Assembly: GCA_946220865.1 (NCBI GenBank)
Contig: CAMJYM010000014.1
Span: 1-39,745 of the forward strand
DNA from: an uncultured Clostridia bacterium
GTDB lineage: Bacteria > Bacillota > Clostridia > Saccharofermentanales > DTU023
DNA length: 39,745 bases
Direction: 5' to 3'
Every line of letters starts with the position of its first letter. Within the stretch, counting starts at the first letter, position 1. A program made the position numbers and the translations under genes. Shown one piece after another: positions 23,626 to 31,476 of this stretch. Under the pieces are notes generated by a model. It was not told the origin of the DNA. It made no database searches and was given only the letters and a program-made list of their open reading frames with translations.

Positions 23626-24510
23626 TTACCCGAGGCTGAGGCCGGAACGCTGCAGAACGGTCTCCAGCGCTCTTTTGGCGGTGGCTTTTATCAGGTGCAG
23701 GCGGAAGGCCTGGGACGCGCGCCAGCTTTCGCGGGGGGAGAGCCCTTCGGTGATATGGGAGAGCACTTTGGGAATAAAGTTCTGATCCAGAGGCTGGCCT
23801 CTACCAGCTGCTTCCGCAGCGAGTGCACGGGTGGGAACCGGTGCGGCAACACCGTAGGCGATGCGCAGGTCCTCAACGCTCTTTTTATCTTCGGAAAGCC
23901 GCAGATTGACGCTGCAGGACAGCGTGGCGATATCCATGGCCTCGCGCATGGCGTATTTGATGTATTCTCCCACATAGCCCTCGTAGGAAGAGCGGGGGAT
24001 GCGGATGGCGACCTGTATCTCGCCGGGTCGCAGATCCACCTTGCCCACGCCCTTGTAGAAATCTCTCAGGGGCAGGCGGCGCAGGCCTTCTGCTCCGTGA
24101 AGTTCGACTTCAGCATCGTAGGCGACCAGGGTGGCCCCTGAATCGGCAGAAGTGATGCCGTTGCAGGTATTGCCGCCAATGGTTCCGATGTTGCGAACCT
24201 GTGGGCCTCCGACCAAGCTGACGGCTTTGGCCAGTGTCGGAACCAGCTTCAGGACGAGCGGATCTGAGGCCACCTGGGTAAAGCTGCAAAGACTGCCGAG
24301 GCGGAGTGTGCCATCCTCTTCCAGCTTGATCTCCCGCAACGCATCGATCATGTAAATGCTGACGAATTCGCGGTTTGCCAGTTTGCCTTCGCGAATTTTT
24401 ATGAGGTTATCCGAACCGCCGGCCATCACCCGCGCTTCCGGATGCTCCAGAAGCAGGCGAGTGGCTTCTTCCACTGAGAACGCTTCATATAGCGCTTTGA
24501 TATCAAACAT
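23626..24510 (-). CDS. xdhB: Xanthine dehydrogenase-type FAD-binding subunit
   Basis: This is a 294-residue flavoprotein of the CO dehydrogenase/xanthine dehydrogenase FAD family. The two FAD-pyrophosphate motifs are AGGSDNL (about 30-36) and RNIGTIGGNTCNG (about 105-117). It accepts electrons from the [2Fe-2S] subunit and passes them to NAD+ or another carrier. The start is the ATG at 24510 with AAGGAGG five nt upstream, 62 nt after xdhA. Catalysis is cytoplasmic. Confidence 0.94.
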   Translation of the reverse strand: MFDIKALYEAFSVEEATRLLLEHPEARVMAGGSDNLIKIREGKLANREFVSIYMIDALREIKLEEDGTLRLGSLCSFTQVASDPLVLKLVPTLAKAVSLVGGPQVRNIGTIGGNTCNGITSADSGATLVAYDAEVELHGAEGLRRLPLRDFYKGVGKVDLRPGEIQVAIRIPRSSYEGYVGEYIKYAMREAMDIATLSCSVNLRLSEDKKSVEDLRIAYGVAAPVPTRALAAEAAGRGQPLDQNFIPKVLSHITEGLSPRESWRASQAFRLHLIKATAKRALETVLQRSGLSLG

Positions 24511-24572
24511 CTGTTCCTCCTTAGAGATCAAGCTTAGAGCTCAAACGTCATTGCTGCCGAACCTTCCCGGAA

Positions 24573-26864
24573 TTATTCGTCAAAAAGCTTCGCTTCGCTG
24601 AAAGCACGGAAAAGTTCGTGTGGATTGAGAGGATTCTGATTGATGGCAACGCCGGTGGCCTGAAGGACCGCATTGCGGATGGCCGGGGCACCTGAATTGG
24701 CAGGGGGTTCGCCCAGAGACTTGGTGCCGAAGACGCTGGTTGGCTCAGGGTTTTCAACAAAGAAGGCCTGCATCTTGTCCGGATGATCCATGCTGGTTCC
24801 CAGCTTGTAGTCGAGCAGATTGTTGTTGAGCATGCGTCCGGTTTTTTCGTCGAAGAGGCATTTTTCCGTGACGCCATAGCCAAGCGCCATGCTCATTCCG
24901 CCATGAACCTGAGCTTCCGCCAGCTGGGGATTGATGAGACGGCCGCAGTCGTGCACGTTGATCATGTTAAGGACTTTGACCTTGCAGAGGGGAATGTCGA
25001 CCTCTACTTCGGCAAAGGTGCAGCCGAAGGAGTAGGCGTTGCTCTTGACCTGAGCCGTGCTCTCTGCGCTGAACTGCACGCTGTGTTCGAGACTGTAAAG
25101 GGCCTGGGTGGCCAGTTCCCCGAGAGTCATCAGCTCACGCCTGTCGCTGCTGCGAATAATCTTCCCATCGACGATGTCGAGCAAAGCGACAGGGAAGCGG
25201 AGGATCTCGTGGGCGTAATTGAGAATTCTTTCCCGGAGAATATCTGCCGTCTTGCGAATGGCGAAACCTGCGACGTAGGTCTGACGGGAGGCATAAGAGC
25301 CTGACCCGTAAGGGGTGAGGTCGGTATCCTGGGCGCTGACGATGTGAACATTCTCAAAGGGCACGCCGATGGCTTCGGCGGCCATCTGCGAAAAGGCGGT
25401 ATCCGCGCCCTGGCCGATTTCTGTTTCGCCTAGCTGCATCTGGACGCTGCCGTCTTGGTTGACCAGCATGCGGCAGCTGCTGGACTCCAGGCTGATAGGC
25501 CAGACTGCCGTGTTGTACCAGAAGGCAGCGCAGCCAACGCCTCGGCGGATGTCGCCGCTCTGTTCGGCATATTCCTTTTGCTTGCGCTTGAAATCGATCG
25601 CTTCGGCGCCCTTGTCCAGGCATTGCCGGATACTGTCGAAATAGTTCTCATTTTTGGAGAAAGCGTCCACGTAGCCGACGGGCATGGTGTTCTTTTTGCG
25701 GAATTCCAGCGGATCAAAGCCCATCTGCTGGCAGATGTCGTCGGTATGGGCCTCCATGGCGAAAGTGACCTGTGGGATACCATAACCGCGCATAGCCCCG
25801 GAGGTGGCGCGATTCGTGTAGACCGTCCAGGCCTCACAGTCGACATTGGGGCAGGGATAAAACTGCGGGAAGGCCCCCATACCCTTGGCGGTCACGCCGT
25901 GGCTGTGCGAGCCGTATGCGCCCTGGTTCGACCAGCACTGAAAAGTGCGTGCGGCGAAACTGCCGTCCTGACGGACCCAGGAGCAGAGGTGATAGCGAAT
26001 ACCATGACGCACGCGCGTGCTCGTGAAGGTTTCCTCGCGCGAGATGGAGACCAGCACCGTGCGGCCGCCCATCTGCTGACAGAGCCAGGCATTCAGGGGT
26101 TCGTAGAGAGCATCCTGCTTGTTGCCGAAGCCCCCGCCGATATAAGGCTTGATGACCCTCACCTTACCCCAGGGCAGACCCAGGGCGATGGCACAGACGC
26201 GCCGGGTAATCTGCGGGATCTGGGTGGAGCTGACGACGACGATTTTACCGGCTTCTTCGTAAGCGTAGCTGATCGGAGGTTCGATATGAGAGTGTTGAAC
26301 GGCGGGCGTTTCGTACCAGCCTTCAATTTTGGTCAGCCCCTCTTCCTTAATCGCCTCTGTGACGTTCCCCAGATGGATCTCGCTGTGACCGCAGACATTG
26401 TTGGGAAAGCCGTCATGGACAAGAGGCGCGCCATCTTTCATGGCCTCCTGGGCATCAAGTACGAAAGGGAGGACCTCATAGTCCACTTTAATCAATCTCA
26501 GGGCGCGGTCGCAGGCGATTTCATTTTCGGCGACCACGGCGGCCACATCGTCGCCGTAATAGCGGACATGGCGGTTTAAAAGATGGCGGTCAGCGACATC
26601 GCGGTGACTTTCTTCGATAGCCCAGGGGTGACCCGCCGTGGCGAAGGGAATGTCTGGGACATCAAAACAGGTAAAGACCTTCAGGACCCCTGGAACTTTT
26701 TCCGCTTCCGTGGTGTCGATCGAGCGCACCATGGCATGAGCGACGTTAGAATGTAAAATTTTGGCAACCAGTGCGCCCTGTTTCAACAGGTCTTCTGTGA
26801 ACTTGGCGCGCCCGGTGACTTTATCCGGAGCGTCAACCCGGGTGATACTTTTCCCAACAATCAT
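24573..26864 (-). CDS. xdhA: Xanthine dehydrogenase-type molybdenum-binding catalytic subunit
   Basis: This 763-residue protein binds the molybdopterin cofactor and hydroxylates purines or similar heterocycles. The N-terminal a/b hammerhead domain (TRVDAPDKVTGRAKF, about 8-22) is followed by the Mo-binding domains with GGGFGNK (243-249), an AMRGYGIPQ loop, GQGADT and the C-terminal GEPPANSGAP motif, which contains the catalytic Glu. It needs XdhB and XdhC. AGGGAGG lies six nt before the ATG. It is the first gene of the minus-strand operon, divergent from mocA. Exact substrate specificity (xanthine, hypoxanthine, nicotinate-like) cannot be read by eye. Confidence 0.93.
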   Translation of the reverse strand: MIVGKSITRVDAPDKVTGRAKFTEDLLKQGALVAKILHSNVAHAMVRSIDTTEAEKVPGVLKVFTCFDVPDIPFATAGHPWAIEESHRDVADRHLLNRHVRYYGDDVAAVVAENEIACDRALRLIKVDYEVLPFVLDAQEAMKDGAPLVHDGFPNNVCGHSEIHLGNVTEAIKEEGLTKIEGWYETPAVQHSHIEPPISYAYEEAGKIVVVSSTQIPQITRRVCAIALGLPWGKVRVIKPYIGGGFGNKQDALYEPLNAWLCQQMGGRTVLVSISREETFTSTRVRHGIRYHLCSWVRQDGSFAARTFQCWSNQGAYGSHSHGVTAKGMGAFPQFYPCPNVDCEAWTVYTNRATSGAMRGYGIPQVTFAMEAHTDDICQQMGFDPLEFRKKNTMPVGYVDAFSKNENYFDSIRQCLDKGAEAIDFKRKQKEYAEQSGDIRRGVGCAAFWYNTAVWPISLESSSCRMLVNQDGSVQMQLGETEIGQGADTAFSQMAAEAIGVPFENVHIVSAQDTDLTPYGSGSYASRQTYVAGFAIRKTADILRERILNYAHEILRFPVALLDIVDGKIIRSSDRRELMTLGELATQALYSLEHSVQFSAESTAQVKSNAYSFGCTFAEVEVDIPLCKVKVLNMINVHDCGRLINPQLAEAQVHGGMSMALGYGVTEKCLFDEKTGRMLNNNLLDYKLGTSMDHPDKMQAFFVENPEPTSVFGTKSLGEPPANSGAPAIRNAVLQATGVAINQNPLNPHELFRAFSEAKLFDE

Positions 26865-26946
26865 GGCGAACCTCCCTTTTCCTGTCAGAGCATGTACGAA
26901 CAGGAAACAGTGATGAATGATTTTAACTCAATTCATAGCTAAAGCT

Positions 26947-27047
26947 GATACTCTTCCTTATCTATGAAGTATCTTAACACGTGAACGATGTCACTTCTTT
27001 GTATGATTCACACAAACACTGAGACAAAGATTTCATCTTTTGTAGTG
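26947..27047. promoter_or_regulatory. Divergent xdhA-mocA control region with inverted repeats
   Basis: GATACT (26947-26952) and AGTATC (26968-26973) form one inverted repeat; CACT-gag-ACAAAGAT (27017-27031) and ATCTTTTGT-AGTG (27035-27047) form a second, near-perfect one with a 3-nt loop. A CACGTG palindrome lies between them. No well-spaced promoter for either gene stands out, so these are candidate regulator sites only. Confidence 0.4.
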
Positions 27048-27109
27048 AATATACGATGTCCAGGACCCTGTGAGCGTCTAGAATAAGAATAAAAAAAGGA
27101 AAAGGTTTT

Positions 27110-27745
27110 ATGCTTGAGGACATTTCCGCTATCTTGCTGGCCGCAGGCGAATCTGCGCGCATGAAAAGCTGTGAGAGCAAACTTCTCCTGCTGCTGGAGG
27201 GGCGTGAGCTGGTCACTTATCCCGCTGAGGCCGCCAGAGAGGCCGGGTTACAGGATTTTATTGTTGTCCTTGGGCGCGATGCGGAAAAGGTGGAGAAGGC
27301 TGTGCAAAAATATCGTCCCCGCTATGTGCTTAATCGCCACTATACCCGCGGACAGGGCAGCTCCATTGTCTGTGGCATGAAAGCGATAGGAGCTGATAGC
27401 CGCGCCTGCTTTTTTCTCATGGGGGATCAGCCGGGGCTGCGTGCGGCTCAGCTGAGGCAGCTGGCTGCGGTCTCGACCTCCGATAAAATTATCGTGCCGT
27501 TCTATGCAGGTCAGCGGGGCAGTCCCTGTCTCTTCGGGGCCGACTTTTATGAAGAACTGCTGCAGCTCCGGCCTGATGAAAGCGGACGCAAGGTCATTCT
27601 GGCCCACCCGGAGGCCATCCGGGAGCTGGTCATGGGCGACGATGCTGACCCCATGGATATCGATACGAAAGAAGACTACCGTCAGGCTTGCTCGAAATTA
27701 AAGGCTGACGATGCCCGGAGCCGCAGAGGAGCGGAAAGCCAATAG
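27110..27745 (+). CDS. mocA: Molybdenum cofactor cytidylyltransferase (MocA-like)
   Basis: This 211-residue nucleotidyltransferase has the MobA/MocA fold. The NTP-binding loop is LAAGESARM (10-18) with the downstream Lys (ESKLLLLLEG), followed by GQGSSIVCGM and the Mg-binding MGDQPG. MocA converts Mo-molybdopterin to the cytosine dinucleotide used by xanthine dehydrogenase-family enzymes. Its position between xdhABC and the fused dehydrogenase, and with yqeC close by, fits MocA rather than MobA, which serves the DMSO-reductase family. AAGGAAAAGG precedes the ATG. The last ~15 residues (ARSRRGAESQ) are a basic tail. A 120-nt gap follows before the next gene. Confidence 0.85.
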   Translation: MLEDISAILLAAGESARMKSCESKLLLLLEGRELVTYPAEAAREAGLQDFIVVLGRDAEKVEKAVQKYRPRYVLNRHYTRGQGSSIVCGMKAIGADSRACFFLMGDQPGLRAAQLRQLAAVSTSDKIIVPFYAGQRGSPCLFGADFYEELLQLRPDESGRKVILAHPEAIRELVMGDDADPMDIDTKEDYRQACSKLKADDARSRRGAESQ

Positions 27746-27865
27746 GGTTGCCGATGCGAACATAGCTGATTGTGCATGGCGCTGTGCGGGTGGCCGCTGG
27801 GGATGACAATACGCGGGCAGCCGATTGAGGGCGACACTAACAGAGGATGAAAAAGGAGAAGAAGC

Positions 27866-30448
27866 ATGGGGGACACAGTCAAGTTTACAGTCAATGGCTG
27901 CGAGCAGATCTGCCGGGAGGATAAATCTCTGCTGCGCTATCTGCGAGATGATCTGAAACTCAAGTCGGTCAAAGATGGCTGTAGCCAGGGAGCCTGCGGA
28001 ACCTGTACCGTCATTCTCAACGGCAAGGCGGTCAAGGCCTGCGTGCAGAAAACCTCACGACTTGAGGGCGCTGAAATCACCACGGTTGAAGGCCTGACCC
28101 GCGAAGAAAAAGAAGCCTTTGTGTATGCTTTTGGACTGAACGGCTCTGTGCAGTGCGGCTTTTGTATTCCGGGGATGGTGATCTGCGGGGCAGCCCTTTT
28201 GCGCAGCAATCCTTCGCCGACGGAAGAAGAAATCAAGCTTGCCCTGCGTGGCAATATCTGCCGTTGTACCGGCTATCGCAAAATCATCGACGGGGTGGCG
28301 CTGGCGGGCAGAATTCTGCGCGGCGAGGAAAAGATAGATCCCCTGACGGAAGCAGGCGAGGCTTACGGTGTCGGCAAGCGTGCCTTCCGCATTGATGTGC
28401 GCGATAAAGTATTAGGCAGCGGCGAATATGTCGACGATATGGAAGTTCCCGGCCTGGCTTATGCCTCGGCTGTGCGCAGTCTTTATCCCCGTGCCAGGGT
28501 GCTTTCCATTGACGCCAGCCGTGCCTTGCTGCTTCCCGGCGTCCTTGCCGTACTGACCGCTGAAGATGTTCCTCACAATAAAGTGGGTCACATCCGCCAG
28601 GACTGGGATGTCATGATTGCCGTCGGCGACACGACGCGCTGCGTCGGCGATGCCATCTGCCTTGTCGTTGCCGAAGACGAAAAGAGCCTGGAAGAGGGCA
28701 AAAAGCTGATTGATATTCAGTACGAGGAGCTTCTGCCGGTCTGTTCGATCACGGAGGCTTCTGCGCCCGATGCTCCGGCGGTGCATGAGGGCGGCAATCT
28801 CTGTGAGGAACGGCACGTCTATCGCGGGGACGCCAAAAAAGCCCTAGCGGAGTCAGCCTATGTCGTGACCCATTCCTTTAAGACTCCCTTCAGTGAACAC
28901 GCCTTTCTTGAACCCGAGTGTGCCATCGCCCTGCCATACAAGGACGGCGTGAAAATATATTCGAGCGATCAGGGAACCTACGATACGCGGCACGAGGTTT
29001 CGCTCATGCTGGGCTGGGATCCTGAGCGCATTGTGGTCGAAAATAAATTGGTGGGCGGCGGCTTCGGCGGAAAAGAAGACGTCTCGGTGCAACATCTGGC
29101 GGCTCTGGCGGCGCTTAAGGTCGGCCGTCCGGTTAAAGTTCGATTCAGCCGTGACGAGTCTCTGGCCTTCCATCCCAAACGTCACGCGATGGAGGGGACA
29201 TTTACGCTGGGCTGTGATCGCGAGGGCCATTTTACCGGCCTGGATTGCCTGATTCACTTTGATACCGGGGCCTATGCCTCCCTCTGCGGACCTGTGCTGG
29301 AGCGCGCCTGTACGCACGCGCCCGGACCTTACTGCTATCAGAATACGCATATCGACGGCTACGGCTGGTATACCAATAATCCCCCTGCCGGAGCCTTTCG
29401 TGGCTTTGGTGTCACACAGAGTGAATTTGCGCTTGAGTGTCTCATCAATCTCCTGGCCGAAAAGGTCGGCATTTCTCCCTGGGAAATTCGTTACCGCAAT
29501 GCGGTTGAACCGGGAGCATACCTGCCCAATGGTCAGCAGGCTGACCCTTCGACAGCGCTCAGGGAAACCCTGCTGGCCGTGAAAGATGTTTATGAAGCGA
29601 ACAAGGATCATGCCGGTATCGCCTGTGCGATGAAAAATGCCGGTGTCGGCGTTGGTCTGCCAGATAAGGGCCGCTGTCGCTTAGCGGTGCAGGGGGGAAA
29701 GATTGTCATATACGCAGCGGCTTCAGACATCGGCCAGGGCTGTGCGACGGTTTTCCTGCAAATCGCGGCCGAGGCCATCGGCTGTGGACGGGAAAGCCTG
29801 GTTTATGGCGGCTGCAGCACGGAATACTGCCCTGATTCAGGAACCACCTCCGGTTCGCGGCAGACCCTCATTACAGGGGAGGCCATTCGCATGGCCGCAG
29901 TCAAACTAAAAACAGATCTTCTTGCGGAGGGCGGCAAGCTGGAGGCGCTGGAAGGGAAAAGCTATGAAGCTGAATTCTTCGACCCCACCGACTCCATTAA
30001 ATCAACCAAAGAACACCCCAAATCGCACGTGGCCTATGCCTATGCCACGCATGTGGCGATCCTGGATGAGCATGGCATGCTCGAGCGCGTGGTGGCCGCG
30101 CATGATTCCGGCAAGGTCGTGAACCCCATGGCCATTCAAGGCCAGATTGAGGGTGGCGTGCTGATGAGCATGGGTTATGCGCTGCGCGAAAATTTCAAGC
30201 TGGAGCGCGGCAGACTTAAAGTGAAATATGGAACCCTGGGCCTTTTCCGGGCGAATGAAATTCCAGATGTCCAGGCCATTTTTGTGGAAAAAGAGACTTT
30301 ACTACCCTTTGCCTTTGGCTCAAAGGGGGTCGGAGAAATCGCTGGCATCCCCACACCGGCGGCCATCCAGGGGGCCTATTATGCCCTCGACGGCAAGTTC
30401 CGCACCGAACTGCCTCTTGAAGATACGCCTTACGCTAAAAAGAAATAA
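27866..30448 (+). CDS. Selenium-dependent xanthine dehydrogenase-type fused [2Fe-2S]/molybdenum hydroxylase
   Basis: This single 860-residue chain fuses the iron-sulfur and Mo subunits. Residues 1-160 hold two [2Fe-2S] clusters (C39, C44, C47, C59; C97, C100, C132, C134). The a/b hammerhead and Mo domains follow from about 175 with VGGGFGGKED, GAFRGFGVTQ and, near the end, GVGEIAGIP with the catalytic Glu824. The architecture and the neighbours yqeC and mocA match the TIGR03311-type selenium-dependent xanthine dehydrogenase, in which Se is a labile ligand of the Mo site rather than selenocysteine; no in-frame TGA is needed. It lacks an FAD domain, so it may borrow XdhB or use another acceptor. 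AAGGAG lies seven nt before the ATG. Its stop overlaps the convergent yqeC by 14 nt. Confidence 0.87.
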   Translation: MGDTVKFTVNGCEQICREDKSLLRYLRDDLKLKSVKDGCSQGACGTCTVILNGKAVKACVQKTSRLEGAEITTVEGLTREEKEAFVYAFGLNGSVQCGFCIPGMVICGAALLRSNPSPTEEEIKLALRGNICRCTGYRKIIDGVALAGRILRGEEKIDPLTEAGEAYGVGKRAFRIDVRDKVLGSGEYVDDMEVPGLAYASAVRSLYPRARVLSIDASRALLLPGVLAVLTAEDVPHNKVGHIRQDWDVMIAVGDTTRCVGDAICLVVAEDEKSLEEGKKLIDIQYEELLPVCSITEASAPDAPAVHEGGNLCEERHVYRGDAKKALAESAYVVTHSFKTPFSEHAFLEPECAIALPYKDGVKIYSSDQGTYDTRHEVSLMLGWDPERIVVENKLVGGGFGGKEDVSVQHLAALAALKVGRPVKVRFSRDESLAFHPKRHAMEGTFTLGCDREGHFTGLDCLIHFDTGAYASLCGPVLERACTHAPGPYCYQNTHIDGYGWYTNNPPAGAFRGFGVTQSEFALECLINLLAEKVGISPWEIRYRNAVEPGAYLPNGQQADPSTALRETLLAVKDVYEANKDHAGIACAMKNAGVGVGLPDKGRCRLAVQGGKIVIYAAASDIGQGCATVFLQIAAEAIGCGRESLVYGGCSTEYCPDSGTTSGSRQTLITGEAIRMAAVKLKTDLLAEGGKLEALEGKSYEAEFFDPTDSIKSTKEHPKSHVAYAYATHVAILDEHGMLERVVAAHDSGKVVNPMAIQGQIEGGVLMSMGYALRENFKLERGRLKVKYGTLGLFRANEIPDVQAIFVEKETLLPFAFGSKGVGEIAGIPTPAAIQGAYYALDGKFRTELPLEDTPYAKKK

Positions 30449-31418
30449 ATGGTTTCAGTGAGGCGGCGTAAAGGCCTGAAAAAAGCTCAGCGGGCAAAAG
30501 GGCTGCAGTAGCTTCGGCCAGCTGCAACTCGTCTGCTGTGTCACAGTGATTAAAAAGTAAATGGACGCGGCGGGGCTTTTCTGTCGCCTTGCCCTTCATG
30601 GGCCCGAAGAGTTCTGACCCGAAGAGGTCGGCCCGCCTCAGATAACCGAAGCGCAGCACCTCGGCCAGAACTTTCGCATCGACGGGGGTTTCAGCGCCCA
30701 AATCAGGGCAGCTTTTCTGCAGCAGCTCAAAACAATGACAAACCTGGCCGAGGGGCTGACCCGCGGCGGCCAGCCCAACGATGAGCACAAGGTCGCTGAA
30801 CCAGCTTTCCAGGCAGGGCTCTGTGTCTCGGGGAACTTTAAGTGGCAAACGCTTTGAGCCATCGGCCTCCCAGAGGCTGAGCTCACTGAGTCGATAGATT
30901 TCGCTATTCTCATCTGAAGTGAAAGAGCTCAGCTTGTGAGGACGATGCCCTCGCATGGCGGGAGAGCCTGAGGTGAAGATTTCCGGCTTGAATTCACGTG
31001 GATCCTTTTCAGTGTTTTTTTCAGAAGGAGTATTTTCTGCATTCTTTTCAGAAAAATGGATGTCTGCCCTTCGTTCATCTCCCTGCCTGGGTTTCAGAGC
31101 CGCGGCAAAAATGGGGGCTTTTGTTGCATCGTGAGCTGAAATTTGCTGCCGCTCCAGCAGGACTTTTTGCGCGTCCGCGAAACTCGTGAGAAAAGCCTCC
31201 TCAAAAGCCAGGTGCGTGGTGGTTCCGGCAAAAGTCAGAAAACCCTTATCTGCAGCCTGATGGGCCAGCAGGTGGAGGAGGGTGGTTTTTCCACCCGACC
31301 CAATAAGACCGATCGCGGTTTTTCTCCCAGCCTGAGCGTTAGCCTGGAGAATATTCTCCAGCAGGGCATCGTCGGCTATGGGCGTGAAAGTCTGATTTTT
31401 AAATTGCCAGAAAGGCAT
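30435..31418 (-). CDS. yqeC: Selenium-dependent hydroxylase accessory protein YqeC
   Basis: This 327-residue protein matches the YqeC family: a P-loop GSGGKTT (40-46), the downstream TTTTHL-like segment (GTTTHLA, 65-71), the diagnostic EADGSKRLPLKVP (184-196) and a VIVGLAAAGQPL-like segment (LIVGLAAAGQPL). YqeC occurs with YqeB and MocA in genomes with selenium-dependent Mo hydroxylases; its exact reaction is not established. Residues about 110-178 are a hydrophilic Ser/Glu/Lys-rich insertion (SEKNAENTPSEKNTEKD) absent from most relatives, which are about 220-260 residues long. AAGGAG lies five nt before the ATG, directly after the terminator of the upstream binding-protein gene. yqeB is not in the window. 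Confidence 0.85.
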   Translation of the reverse strand: MPFWQFKNQTFTPIADDALLENILQANAQAGRKTAIGLIGSGGKTTLLHLLAHQAADKGFLTFAGTTTHLAFEEAFLTSFADAQKVLLERQQISAHDATKAPIFAAALKPRQGDERRADIHFSEKNAENTPSEKNTEKDPREFKPEIFTSGSPAMRGHRPHKLSSFTSDENSEIYRLSELSLWEADGSKRLPLKVPRDTEPCLESWFSDLVLIVGLAAAGQPLGQVCHCFELLQKSCPDLGAETPVDAKVLAEVLRFGYLRRADLFGSELFGPMKGKATEKPRRVHLLFNHCDTADELQLAEATAALLPAELFSGLYAASLKPFISF

Positions 31419-31429
31419 AAAAACTCCTT

Positions 31430-31463
31430 AAAAAGGCTGCGGCTTTTGAGCCGCAGCCTTTTT
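31430..31463 (-). terminator. Intrinsic terminator between the FecB-like gene and yqeC
   Basis: AAAAAGGCTGCGGCT (31430-31444) pairs perfectly with AGCCGCAGCCTTTTT (31449-31463) around a 4-nt loop. It lies 14 nt after the FecB-like stop. On the minus strand its T tract runs straight into the yqeC ribosome binding site. Confidence 0.92.
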
Positions 31464-31476
31464 TGCGCAAAGAACA

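Noticed and set aside
25455..26579. 374-codon open frame on the plus strand inside xdhA
   Set aside because: It lies antisense to a fully conserved Mo-subunit gene, its translation matches no family I recognise, and it has no ribosome binding site. It is a high-GC shadow frame.
26865..27109. Molybdenum-cofactor riboswitch between xdhA and mocA
   Set aside because: There are inverted repeats, but I could not match the long multi-stem Moco consensus; a covariance-model search would decide.
28853..29611. 252-codon open frame antisense to the fused hydroxylase
   Set aside because: Same reasoning: complementary to conserved coding sequence.
27866..30448. Selenocysteine (UGA) in the selenium-type dehydrogenase
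   Set aside because: The frame is open without any in-frame TGA; in this enzyme class the selenium is a labile cofactor ligand.
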